DNA of 64,000 nucleotides from DATJZH01 sp052146815 (lineage in GTDB: Bacteria; Actinomycetota; Actinomycetes; Streptosporangiales; Streptosporangiaceae), in contig JBKQMG010000191.1 in the NCBI GenBank assembly GCA_052146815.1, forward strand, positions 12,345-76,344, written 5' to 3'. This document shows, piece by piece, positions 23,990 to 31,892 of the stretch; position 1 is the stretch's first letter, and every line of letters starts with the position of its first letter. The position numbers and the translations under genes were made by a program. A model generated the notes under the pieces. The model did not search any database, had not been told where the DNA came from, and saw only the letters and a program-made list of their open reading frames with translations.

Positions 23990-24018
23990 AGGATAGGCTT
24001 GCCGCCGCAGGCTGTCCA
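23990..24018 (-). promoter_or_regulatory. leaderless promoter of the Rieske gene (TGGACA-17-TATCCT)
   Basis: On the minus strand TGGACA (24018-24013), a 17-base spacer and TATCCT (23995-23990) are followed after seven bases by the ATG. Transcription would start at about the A of the start codon. Confidence 0.65.
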
Positions 24019-24161
24019 GCACGAGCGTGTAGTCGGTCGAGCAGGTCTACCACGGCGGCCCGGTCCACCGCGCCAGCCTGTCATTGCTCCGGGGCGTCGT
24101 CGATACCTGGCGTCACCCGCGGCTACCAACGCACCGGCCAGCCGCCCGGCCGCAAAGCCAA

Positions 24162-24196
24162 AATGACCCCGAGCCCAATGAGGGCTCGGGGTCATT
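24162..24196 (-). terminator. terminator of the tmRNA gene
   Basis: Perfect 15-base inverted repeat (AATGACCCCGAGCCC and its complement) with a 5-base loop, 25 bases beyond the tmRNA 3' end. On the minus strand the stem is followed by TTTGGCTTT. Confidence 0.85.
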
Positions 24197-24220
24197 CCGA
24201 GGTCTTCCGACGTCACAAGG

Positions 24221-24591
24221 TGGAGGTGGCGGGAATCGAACCCGCGTCCTTCAGTACATCACCAGGGCTTCTCCGTGCGCAGCCTGCTGTGGTTTTCTCA
24301 GCCCCGGCGGTCACACAGGCAAGCCGCCGCCAGGCTCAGCCGCTGTTTGTTGTCCCGCCTGGTCCCGCGGCCGGGCTAGACGGTAGATCCTCCTTGCTGA
24401 TGCCAGGCACCGGGCCGGAGGAACTCCCGGGCTGACAATCTCTAACTCGCGGTTTTAGGCCGCGAGGGCGAGATGAGTGCGCTTTGAGTTGGCACTTATC
24501 AAGGTGCGGTCACAGGATTAACGAGGTCATCACCGCGACCCTCGGCACGCTTCCCCTGGATCAACCACCGAAGTCGAAGCCTGTCACCCCC
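24221..24591 (-). ncRNA. ssrA: transfer-messenger RNA (tmRNA)
   Basis: tmRNA rescues stalled ribosomes and tags the unfinished protein. Its 5' end GGGGGUG pairs with CACCUCC at the 3' end to form the tRNA-like acceptor, and the T-arm GGGTTCGATTCCC is directly before it. The 5' domain reads GGGGGTGACAGGCTTCGACT, typical of actinobacteria. The tag frame runs on the minus strand from 24493 to 24455, starts at GCC and gives A-N-S-K-R-T-H-L-A-L-A-A then TAA; the ALAA end is the usual protease signal. The 3' CCA is not fully encoded (CCT follows the discriminator). smpB lies about 2.5 kb upstream. A strong hairpin follows the 3' end. Confidence 0.95.
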
Positions 24592-24700
24592 TTGCGGGAT
24601 ACTGCGAAACTCCAGCCTACCCGATCATCACGCATACGGCAGAGGTCGGCAGGCAGCAGCTGGCGCGAGCGCCGGACACTAGTAACCAGGACGCCCGGCA

Positions 24701-24742
24701 CACTGTTCCCTGGGCCCTGTTTCCGGCGCACTGTTCCCTGGG
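24701..24742. repeat. 14-bp direct repeat upstream of tmRNA
   Basis: CACTGTTCCCTGGG occurs at 24701-24714 and 24729-24742 (period 28), with a partial third GCACTGTCC at 24744. It lies 110-150 bases upstream of the tmRNA 5' end. No gene is visible between the tmRNA and about 24780. Confidence 0.6.
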
Positions 24743-24788
24743 CGCACTGTCCTCCGCACGTCACGAAGCCGGGCCGGGCATGAGAATA

Positions 24789-24830
24789 CCCCCGTGGGCG
24801 CTGGCGGTGGCCAAAGCGCGCCCACGGGGG
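24789..24830. terminator. GC-rich hairpin between the PBP and tmRNA genes
   Basis: 13-base perfect inverted repeat (CCCCCGTGGGCGC and its complement) around a 16-base loop that itself contains TGGC/GCCA. No U-tract, as is common in high-GC genomes. It could terminate the minus-strand PBP transcript. Confidence 0.5.
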
Positions 24831-24865
24831 CCTGACCGGCAGGGTCGGAGCCGGTCACACAGGTC

Positions 24866-24939
24866 GGGCCTCCCCCGAGTTGAGGCCCGTTCCCATCACG
24901 ATGACTGGGCCGCAACCCCCCGAGCGGCACCCCAGTCAT
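24866..24939. terminator. two further hairpins downstream of the PBP gene
   Basis: GGGCCTC (24866-24872) pairs with GAGGCCC (24882-24888), and ATGACTGGG (24901-24909) pairs with CCCAGTCAT (24931-24939). Together with the stem at 24789 they fill the 250-bp non-coding stretch between the PBP stop codon and the tmRNA upstream region. Confidence 0.4.
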
Positions 24940-25047
24940 TAGGTAAGACGCCGCTACGCGGGCAGAAGGTTGCTCGTTGTTACTAAAAAGCGGGTAACGA
25001 CCTGGTCAGGATCTCACCATTACGATCCCGCCGTCCGGAGCCCGCTC

Positions 25048-27090
25048 TCAGGAGCCCGGCGTGAGCGACCGGGCGAACTGGCCGGCCAGTGCAGCGGCCG
25101 AGGCGTGACCGGACCTGGTCAGCATCAGCACCGCGAAGGCCACCTTCCCGCGGTACCCGACGAACCAGTCTTCGTGCAGATGGTCTTTGCCCTCGGCCAG
25201 CGGCGCGCTGCCCACCTGTCCGTAGACAGCGCCGAGGCCAGACTTGGCGACGTTGGCCGCGGTGCCTGAGCCGTGGGCGACGGTCGAGCGCATGAGCGAC
25301 CGGAGGGTGGCGACCACCTGGCTGCCGAAGGGCGCCCGCGGCTTCAATCCGGGATCGGGCGGGCTGGTGACCAGCATGGGCGGATACCAGACGCCCGAGT
25401 CGACGAGCCCGGCGGCGAGGGCCATGTCGAGCGGGCTGACCCGCACGCTGCCGGCGCCGATCGTGTCGGCAGCGACCTGGGCGTTGCCGGCCGGCCGGGG
25501 CATCGACCCGCTGAAGGAGGCCAGCGGCAGCCGCCAGTGCGCGCCCAGGCCGAACCCGTCCGCCGCCGCCGTGAGGCTCTTGACGGTCAGCTGCATCGAG
25601 AGCCCGGCGAAGGCGGTGCTGCATGCGTGCGCGAAGTCGCTGGTGAACGGCGGCTGGGAGCCCAGATGCGGTTCGGGGTCGTTGGAGAACACCTCGCCGC
25701 CGACAGGCGGGCTCGTGCTGACACACGGGATATGCGTGCCCACCTTGAACCCGGATGCCAGGAGCGCCGCCGTGGAGACGATCGTGAAGGCCTGGCCTGG
25801 CTGGTACTGGCCAGCCAGAGGCTGCACCACGGGCAGGCCGCCTGCCTTGCGGTCGGCGGCGGCCAGGACCTTGCCGGTGCCCGCCTGAATGGCGACAATC
25901 GCCGCCGAGGACGGCTGCCCGCCCAGGGCGCTGTCGGCGGCACGCTGGACGGAGGAGTTGATGGTCGTCCGCACTGCCGTACCGGGATGGCCGCTCCAGC
26001 GCCGCAGCACCCGCACGACCCGGCCGCCGTGGCCCGCGATGACGACCTCGGTCGTGGGCGATCCGGTCAGGGTGCGCTGGAACGCCAGTTGCAGGCCCGA
26101 CAGGCCGACCGTGGTGCCCGGCTGGTACGGAACTCCGTTCAGCCGCAGGACCGAGGCGGTCTCGGTGCCGACCGCGCCGGTGATCACCGGCGCGATACTG
26201 CGGAACAGCCGCAGGCTGGTCCGGCGGACGATGACGCCCGGCACCTTAGCCAGCGATGCGCGGACGTGGTCGTAGGCGGCGGGCTGCAACCGGGCCAGTT
26301 CAAGGAACCGGGCGGACGGGGCCGCGGTGATCTGGCCCAGTATCTCAGTGTCGTCAGCCTGCAGCCGGATCGCGCGGGCGAGCGCCCGGGCGGTCATGGC
26401 GGGATGGGCCAGGCGGCCGGGGCGGACACCCACGACGTACACCGTCGACCGCAGCGCCAGCGGCTTGCCCGAGGCGTCGAGTACGGGAGCGCGGCTCGGC
26501 ACTTTGGTCAGCACCGCCAGCCGCTGCCCGGCCTGCAGGCCAGGGACGATGACCGAAGGGCTCCAGGCCACCTTCCAGGTCGAGCCGGTCCGGTGCAGGG
26601 CGAAATGGCCGCGGTAGGTCCAGGGCAGCCCGGCCCGGCCCAGATCGACGGACGCAAAGAAGCCGGCCGTCGCGTTGTCGCCGTGCTGGGTGATCGGGCC
26701 CATCCGCATCGAGTACTCGGCCGCGTTGAGCTGCCGGTACACCGTTGACAGCGATCGCTGCACCGCGGCCGGATCGCCGGTGGTCATTTTCGCCGCCGAG
26801 GCGTACTGCCCGTCTTCCCAGGCCAGCAGGAAAGCCTGCACCGTGGGCTCGACCGAAGGCGCCGGCGAGATCCCGCCCGTGCCAATGATCACGGCCACGA
26901 TGCCCGCCACCCCGACGATGGCTATGGCGCGGATCGTCGTAATGCGGGCGCGAATGCCACCCACCGATGCTTCCCCGACTCGCCCTTCCCCCTCCCGGAT
27001 CCCCCTGATCCGGTTACCGCCGGCCGGCGCCCCCGCCCGCGCGGCGCGCCGTCCCCCGCTGTGCGATCCGCGCCTACGGGTGGAGACCAT
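25048..27090 (-). CDS. penicillin-binding-protein-like transpeptidase homologue, probably catalytically inactive
   Basis: Protein of 680 residues: a basic cytoplasmic lead, one membrane helix (about 52-75), an NTF2-like MecA_N-type domain (about 80-190), a PBP dimerisation domain (about 200-370) and a transpeptidase domain (about 380-675). Active class-B PBPs have Ser-x-x-Lys in YPPGSTFK; here the equivalent segment is YQPGQAFT, giving Gln433 for the nucleophile and Thr436 for the lysine. The SxN motif is Ala489-Cys-Ser491, and KTG is Lys616-Ser-Gly. The fold seems otherwise whole and the frame is open, so this looks like a maintained pseudoenzyme rather than a broken gene. It lies between smpB and ssrA on the same strand; a structural or regulatory cell-wall role is inferred. 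Confidence 0.85.
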   Translation of the reverse strand: MVSTRRRGSHSGGRRAARAGAPAGGNRIRGIREGEGRVGEASVGGIRARITTIRAIAIVGVAGIVAVIIGTGGISPAPSVEPTVQAFLLAWEDGQYASAAKMTTGDPAAVQRSLSTVYRQLNAAEYSMRMGPITQHGDNATAGFFASVDLGRAGLPWTYRGHFALHRTGSTWKVAWSPSVIVPGLQAGQRLAVLTKVPSRAPVLDASGKPLALRSTVYVVGVRPGRLAHPAMTARALARAIRLQADDTEILGQITAAPSARFLELARLQPAAYDHVRASLAKVPGVIVRRTSLRLFRSIAPVITGAVGTETASVLRLNGVPYQPGTTVGLSGLQLAFQRTLTGSPTTEVVIAGHGGRVVRVLRRWSGHPGTAVRTTINSSVQRAADSALGGQPSSAAIVAIQAGTGKVLAAADRKAGGLPVVQPLAGQYQPGQAFTIVSTAALLASGFKVGTHIPCVSTSPPVGGEVFSNDPEPHLGSQPPFTSDFAHACSTAFAGLSMQLTVKSLTAAADGFGLGAHWRLPLASFSGSMPRPAGNAQVAADTIGAGSVRVSPLDMALAAGLVDSGVWYPPMLVTSPPDPGLKPRAPFGSQVVATLRSLMRSTVAHGSGTAANVAKSGLGAVYGQVGSAPLAEGKDHLHEDWFVGYRGKVAFAVLMLTRSGHASAAALAGQFARSLTPGS

Positions 27091-27104
27091 GCGCCCCCAC
27101 TACC

Positions 27105-27569
27105 TTAGTTCCGGCGCCGCAAGGCACGGTCTACCTCCCGCGCAGCATCCCTGCGCGCCAGGTCATGACGCTTGTCGTAGGTCCGCTTGCCGCGGGCCAG
27201 GCCCAGTTCGACCTTCGCCTTCCCGTCTTTGAAATACAGCGACAACGGGATCAACGTCAAGCCTCGCTCGGCGGTCGCGCGAGCGAGCCGGTCAATCTCT
27301 TTGCGATGCATCAACAGCTTACGTGTACGGCGCGGCTCATGGTTGGTCCACGTGCCCAGCGTGTATTGCGGAATGTGGACGTTGTGCAGCCACGCTTCGC
27401 CGTCGGAGATCTGGGCAAACCCATCGACAAGGGACGCGCGCCCGGCCCGCAGTGACTTCACCTCGGTACCGGTGAGCACCAGACCCGCCTCGACGACGTC
27501 CTCGATGGCATAGTCATGCCGGGCCCGCCGGTTTCTCGCGATCAGCTTCGAACCCCGCTCAGCTGCCAT
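27105..27569 (-). CDS. smpB: SsrA-binding protein SmpB
   Basis: Binds tmRNA and brings it to stalled ribosomes. 154 residues, the usual length. Conserved parts are ARHDYAIEDVVEAGLVLTGT, EVKSLRAGRASLVDGFAQI and the C-terminal basic tail KRTYDKRHDLARRDAAREVD, which enters the empty mRNA channel. It is downstream of ftsX by about 20 bp and upstream of the PBP-like gene, all on the minus strand. The partner tmRNA is at 24221-24591. Confidence 0.95.
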   Translation of the reverse strand: MAAERGSKLIARNRRARHDYAIEDVVEAGLVLTGTEVKSLRAGRASLVDGFAQISDGEAWLHNVHIPQYTLGTWTNHEPRRTRKLLMHRKEIDRLARATAERGLTLIPLSLYFKDGKAKVELGLARGKRTYDKRHDLARRDAAREVDRALRRRN

Positions 27570-27587
27570 AGTCAGCCTGTCCCGGGT

Positions 27588-28502
27588 TCACACGCGCAAG
27601 TAGCGCCTGAGGGTAAGGAACGACGTCGCCCCGCAGAGCAGCACGCCGATGATCATCGCCAGAATGATCACTTCCACCAGGTCCGCCGTTGAGAGCTGGA
27701 CATTGAACGGGAAATACTGCTGCAGGCCATCGAGCCAGAGCGATTTCACCGCTACCAGCAGGCCCGTCGCGACCAGCCAGCCAAACAGGCCCGCGATCAT
27801 GCCCTCGACCAGGAAGGGCAGCTGGACGTAGAAATTGGACGCTCCGACCAGGCGCATGATGCTGGTCTCGCGGCGGCGGCTGAAGGCCGACAGCCGGATC
27901 GTGTTGGCGACAAGCAGGATCGCCGCGATGATCAGGATGATCGCGATGATCACTACCGCATTGCGGGCGCCGTCCAGCAGCTTGTAGAACTTGTCGAGCG
28001 TCGAGGCGTCGTTGACGATCTGATCGACTCCCGGCGCGCCGTTGACGGTCTGCGCCACCGTCGTCTCGTCCGCCTCGGCGTTCTTCAGCCTGATCTGCAG
28101 GGACTCGGGGAGCTGGTGCGCGGTCACTGAGCTGACGAAGGACGGGCTCTGCGCGAACTCCTGCCTGAACTGCTTGTAGGCCTGCTGCTGGGACACGTAC
28201 TGGACGTGCGCGACCTGCGGCATCTTGTTCAGCTGGGCCACGACCGCGCTTCGCTCCGCGAGCGTGGCCGGGCCGTTCTTCGCGCACGGCGCGGCCAGCA
28301 GCGTCGCGCCGCTGCACAGGTAGACCGACAGCTGGACCTTGCCCTGCCAGTAAGTCCTGGTGTTGTCGACCTGCTTGACGAAGAGCAGGCCGGTGCCAAG
28401 CAGCGAGAGGCTGATCGCGACCACCACCACGAGGGCGATGGTCATGGTCAGATTGCGCCTGAGCCCAATCCAGACCTCATGGAAGACAAACTGCGCACGC
28501 AT
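27588..28502 (-). CDS. ftsX: cell division protein FtsX
   Basis: Membrane partner of FtsE, 304 residues. One N-terminal helix (about 20-42, TMTIALVVVVAISLSLLGTG) is followed by an extracellular domain (about 45-165) that in relatives activates a cell-wall hydrolase, then three further helices in the C-terminal half (NAVVIIAIILIIAAILLVAN and later). ATG 28502 gives the conserved start MRAQFVFHEVWIGLRRN. It lies 34 bp after ftsE. No peptidoglycan hydrolase gene follows; instead smpB and the inactive PBP-like gene do. Confidence 0.93.
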   Translation of the reverse strand: MRAQFVFHEVWIGLRRNLTMTIALVVVVAISLSLLGTGLLFVKQVDNTRTYWQGKVQLSVYLCSGATLLAAPCAKNGPATLAERSAVVAQLNKMPQVAHVQYVSQQQAYKQFRQEFAQSPSFVSSVTAHQLPESLQIRLKNAEADETTVAQTVNGAPGVDQIVNDASTLDKFYKLLDGARNAVVIIAIILIIAAILLVANTIRLSAFSRRRETSIMRLVGASNFYVQLPFLVEGMIAGLFGWLVATGLLVAVKSLWLDGLQQYFPFNVQLSTADLVEVIILAMIIGVLLCGATSFLTLRRYLRV

Positions 28503-28536
28503 TTCGGAGATCCCTCGGTCATCCTCGTCGGTCAGG

Positions 28537-29226
28537 TCAGTAGGCCTGGCCGTAGACCCCGCGCGACTGGTCGCGCACCACCTTGCCGTATTCGAGCTCG
28601 ATGACGCGCTTGCGCATGGAGTCCACGATCGCTGCATCGTGCGTCGCCATGACAACCGTGGTACCGGTGCGGTTGATCCGGTCGAGCACCTTCATGATGC
28701 CGATCGAGGTAGCTGGGTCGATGTTTCCTGTCGGCTCGTCCGCGAGCAGGATCATCGGCCGGTTAACGAAGGCCCGTGCCATCGCGACCCGCTGCTGCTC
28801 GCCACCGGAGAGCTCGTCGGGCATCCGGTCGCGCTTGCCCTCGAGCCCCACCAGGTCGATCACCTCGGGGACCACTTTGCGGATGAAGCGGCGCGGCTTG
28901 CCGATCACCTCGAGCGCGAACGCGATGTTCTGGTACACGTTCTTGTTCGGCAGCAGGCGGAAGTCCTGGAAGACGCAGCCGATCCGGCGGCGCAGGTGCG
29001 GGACCTTCCAGTTCGTCAGCCGCGCGAGATCCTTGCCGGCCACGTGGATCCGGCCGTCAGTCGGCCTCTCCTCCTTCAGTACGAGCCGGAGGAAGGTCGA
29101 CTTGCCCGACCCCGAAGGCCCGACCAGAAACACGAACTCCCCCTTCTCGACGTCTAGCGTGACGCTTTCCAGGGCAGAACGGCTCTGATTGGGGTACGTC
29201 TTGGTGACGTTATCGAAGTGGATCAC
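28537..29226 (-). CDS. ftsE: cell division ATP-binding protein FtsE
   Basis: ABC-type ATPase of 229 residues that works with FtsX at the septum. Walker A GPSGSGKST, signature LSGGEQQRVAMARAFVNRP and Walker B MILLADEPTGNID are all intact. The start is GTG at 29226 (MIHFDNVTKTYPNQ), the standard FtsE N-terminus. It follows prfB on the same strand, with a small plus-strand gene in between. Confidence 0.94.
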   Translation of the reverse strand: MIHFDNVTKTYPNQSRSALESVTLDVEKGEFVFLVGPSGSGKSTFLRLVLKEERPTDGRIHVAGKDLARLTNWKVPHLRRRIGCVFQDFRLLPNKNVYQNIAFALEVIGKPRRFIRKVVPEVIDLVGLEGKRDRMPDELSGGEQQRVAMARAFVNRPMILLADEPTGNIDPATSIGIMKVLDRINRTGTTVVMATHDAAIVDSMRKRVIELEYGKVVRDQSRGVYGQAY

Positions 29227-29392
29227 TGGCCCATCACACGCGCTCGACGAGACTGCTGGCTGTAGTGCTGACTGCCTGCCGGGAGACTAAGCACAGCCCG
29301 GTTTGGCCACGGGCCAGTCTAGGGGGGAAACTGGTGGGGAACGTCCAACATCGTCGAACTGACCGGGTTAACAGCCGGCCCGAGGAGCCCAG

Positions 29393-29578
29393 ATGAGCTG
29401 CGAGCACCTGATCTGCGCACGGTGCGCTGGGCCGGTCTCTGAGGGACGATGCGCCACCTGCCGGGCCGCCCGGACGCATGTCCACCACACCGGCCCGAGC
29501 TTCAACGTGCCTGTGGTCGTCGCGGCCCTGTTCGTCCTGCTAGTGCTGGCGCTGGCCGCCACGCACCTGGTGCACTGA
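29393..29578 (+). CDS. small Cys-rich single-pass membrane protein
   Basis: A 61-residue protein. The first half has five Cys and three His residues in a zinc-ribbon-like arrangement (CEHLICARCAGPVSEGRCAT then CRAARTHVHH); the second half is one hydrophobic helix (VPVVVAALFVLLVLALAATH). ATG 29393 follows GAGGAG. It lies on the plus strand between prfB and ftsE, which both run on the minus strand. I do not know the family. Metal binding and membrane insertion are inferred from composition. Confidence 0.65.
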   Translation: MSCEHLICARCAGPVSEGRCATCRAARTHVHHTGPSFNVPVVVAALFVLLVLALAATHLVH

Positions 29579-29619
29579 CCCCGCAACGGGGCGGCCGGCA
29601 CTGACCGGGCCGCCGCCCC

Positions 29620-30723
29620 CTACAGGCCCTGGGTCCGGAGCCAGCGGATCTCGGCTTCGATGAAGTCGTCGATCTCGCCGTCCATCACGGCCGCGGTGTT
29701 GCCGGTCTCATAGCCGGTCCGCAGGTCCTTGATGTTCTGGTACGGGTGCAGGACGTAGTTGCGGATCTGGGTTCCCCAGCTGCGGCCGCCGTCGCCGCGC
29801 AGCTCGTTGAGCTTGGCCGCCTGCTCTTCGCGCTTGCGCTCGAGCAGCTTGGCCTGCAGCACCGCCATCGCGCTGGCCCGGTTCTGGATCTGACTGCGCT
29901 CGTTCTGGCAGGACACCACGATCCCGGTGGGCAGATGGGTGAGCCGCACAGCGGAGTCCGTGGTGTTGACGCCCTGGCCGCCGGGGCCGCTGGACCGGAA
30001 GACGTCCACCCTGATCTCGTCTTCGGGTATCTCGATGTGATCGGCCTGCTGGACGACCGGGATGACATCAACCCCGGCGAACGAGGTCTGGCGGCGGCCC
30101 TGGTTGTCGTACTTGGAGATGCGCACCATCCGGTGCGTGCCATGCTCGCCGCGCAGCGTGCCGTAAGCGTAGGGGGCCTTCACGGCGAACGTGGTCGACT
30201 TGATCCCGGCCTCCTCAGCGAAGGAGGTGTCGTAGATCTCCGTCGGATACCCGTGCCGCTCGGCCCAGCGCAGGTAGATGCGCTGCAGTCCCTCCGCCCA
30301 GTCAGCCGCGTCCGCGCCGCCCGCCTGGGCGTTGATCGTCATCAGCGCCTCGCGGGAATCGTATTCGCCAGACAGGAGCGTCCTGATCTCCAGCTGGTCG
30401 ATCTCCTTGCGCAGCGCCGCCAGCTCGCGTCGGGCCTCCTCGCGGGTGGGCGGGTCGTTCTCGCTCTCGGCCAGGTCGAACATCACCTCGGTGTCGTCGA
30501 GCCGGCTGCGCAGGGCCGCCAGCCGGCCCAGTTCACCGTCCAGATAAGCCAGCCGCCTGGTGACTATCTGTGCTTGCTCCTGGTCCTCCCAGAGCTTGGG
30601 GTCGACCGACCGCTCACGCAGGTCGTCGGCCTCCTTGCGCATGTTGTCCGGGCCGAGCACAGCTTCCACGCTGGCGAGCTTTGACGCTAGTTCCGAGATT
30701 CCGCTCGCAGTGTCGGTTGCCAT
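29620..30723 (-). CDS. prfB: peptide chain release factor 2 with altered SPF tripeptide
   Basis: Class-I release factor of 367 residues for UGA/UAA. The catalytic GGQ (248-250) sits in SSGPGGQGVNTTDSAVRLTH, and the C-terminus KDLRTGYETGNTAAVMDGEI is typical. There is no programmed frameshift; the frame is continuous, as in other actinobacteria. The stop-codon-reading loop normally has Ser-Pro-Phe (RISPFDNQGRRQTSF in relatives as I remember them); here residues 203-205 are Ser-Lys-Tyr (codons TCC AAG TAC, 30117-30109). Everything around it is RF2-like, not RF1-like. ftsE and ftsX follow on the same strand. Confidence 0.92.
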   Translation of the reverse strand: MATDTASGISELASKLASVEAVLGPDNMRKEADDLRERSVDPKLWEDQEQAQIVTRRLAYLDGELGRLAALRSRLDDTEVMFDLAESENDPPTREEARRELAALRKEIDQLEIRTLLSGEYDSREALMTINAQAGGADAADWAEGLQRIYLRWAERHGYPTEIYDTSFAEEAGIKSTTFAVKAPYAYGTLRGEHGTHRMVRISKYDNQGRRQTSFAGVDVIPVVQQADHIEIPEDEIRVDVFRSSGPGGQGVNTTDSAVRLTHLPTGIVVSCQNERSQIQNRASAMAVLQAKLLERKREEQAAKLNELRGDGGRSWGTQIRNYVLHPYQNIKDLRTGYETGNTAAVMDGEIDDFIEAEIRWLRTQGL

Positions 30724-30840
30724 GCCCGAAAGCCTACGTCAGGCTGACATGTCGACTGCCTCCGCAGATGCCTGCCGCGCCGCGCCAGATCCGCAGGGCA
30801 GCCGCCATTTGTGACGCACAGTGACGACAGGAGGCAGCCG

Positions 30841-31884
30841 GTGATCGGCGAGTCCAGCCAGCAGCACACCGGGCAGCAGGACGCCGGGCAGCGGGACACC
30901 GGGCAGGACGGGACGGCGGGTACCGGACTCGCCCCCGAGCAGGTCTTCGCCGCCGCGGCGCGGCTGCGCGGAATCGCGCATCGCACCCCGCTGCTCACCT
31001 CCGCGACCCTGGACAGGCGGTGCGGGGGGGCGATCTTCCTGAAGGCCGAGCCGCTGCAGCGGACCGGATCGTTCAAGTTCCGGGGCGCCTACAACCGGCT
31101 GAGCCAGCTGACCGACGAGGAGCGGGCCAGGGGGGTGGTGGCCTACTCCTCCGGCAACCACGGCGCTGCGGTCGCCCTCGCGGCGGCGCTGCTCGGGGTG
31201 CCTGCTGTCGTGGTCGCGCCCAGTACCGGGGCGCCTGCCAAGCTAGCCGCGATCGAAGGGTACGGCGCGCGCCTGCATCCTTACGACCCGGCGACCGAGC
31301 GCCGGGAAGAGCTGGCGGCCGACCTGGCGCGGCAGCATTCGCTCACGGTGATCCGGCCGTTTGACGATTACGAGATCATGGCCGGGCAGGGCACGCTGGG
31401 CGTGGAACTGGCCGAGCAGGAGGGAGAGCTCGATCTGGTCCTGGTGCCGGTCGGCGGCGGCGGCCTGGCGGCCGGCGTGAGCACCGCCGTGCGCGCGCTG
31501 CTCCCGAACATCGCCGTGATCGGCGTCGAGCCCGCCGGGGCAGACGACACCCGGCAGTCGCTGCGGGCCGGCGAGCGGGTCGCCATCACCCCCGAGACCA
31601 TCGCGGATGGCCTGCGGGCCGAGCAGCCGGGCGAGCTCACCTTCGAGGTCAACCGCAGGCTGCTCGAGGACGTCGTGGCGGTCAGCGAGGCGGCCATCAC
31701 CCGCGCCATGCGATTCTGCTTCACCCGGCTCAAGCTGGTGGTCGAGCCCAGCGGGGCAGTCCCGCTGGCCGCGCTGCTGACCGGCGCCGTCGCGGCCCGC
31801 GGCCGCCGGATCGCCGTCGTCCTGTCCGGCGGCAACATCGACCCGGAGACCTTCGCGACACTGCTGGCCGGGCAGAAAAGCTAG
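30841..31884 (+). CDS. threonine/serine dehydratase-like PLP enzyme
   Basis: Fold-type II PLP enzyme of about 347 residues that should deaminate threonine or serine, or racemise serine. The PLP lysine is in RTGSFKFRGAYNRLSQL, the substrate loop is YSSGNHGAAVALAA, the phosphate-binding glycines are PVGGGGLAAGV, and the end has VVLSGGNIDPETF. It lacks a C-terminal ACT regulatory domain, so it is the catabolic or racemase-like short form. GTG 30841 is chosen because AGGAGG lies six bases before it; an in-frame GTG at 30811 has no such site. The first 30 residues are Gln/Gly-rich and repetitive. It converges with the glutamate dehydrogenase gene. Confidence 0.85.
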   Translation: MIGESSQQHTGQQDAGQRDTGQDGTAGTGLAPEQVFAAAARLRGIAHRTPLLTSATLDRRCGGAIFLKAEPLQRTGSFKFRGAYNRLSQLTDEERARGVVAYSSGNHGAAVALAAALLGVPAVVVAPSTGAPAKLAAIEGYGARLHPYDPATERREELAADLARQHSLTVIRPFDDYEIMAGQGTLGVELAEQEGELDLVLVPVGGGGLAAGVSTAVRALLPNIAVIGVEPAGADDTRQSLRAGERVAITPETIADGLRAEQPGELTFEVNRRLLEDVVAVSEAAITRAMRFCFTRLKLVVEPSGAVPLAALLTGAVAARGRRIAVVLSGGNIDPETFATLLAGQKS

Positions 31885-31892
31885 CCAGGCCG

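Noticed and set aside
24221..24260. tRNA gene suggested by GGTTCGATTCCC with an acceptor
   Set aside because: The T-arm belongs to the tRNA-like end of tmRNA; the matching 5' strand is 370 bases away and a tag frame lies between.
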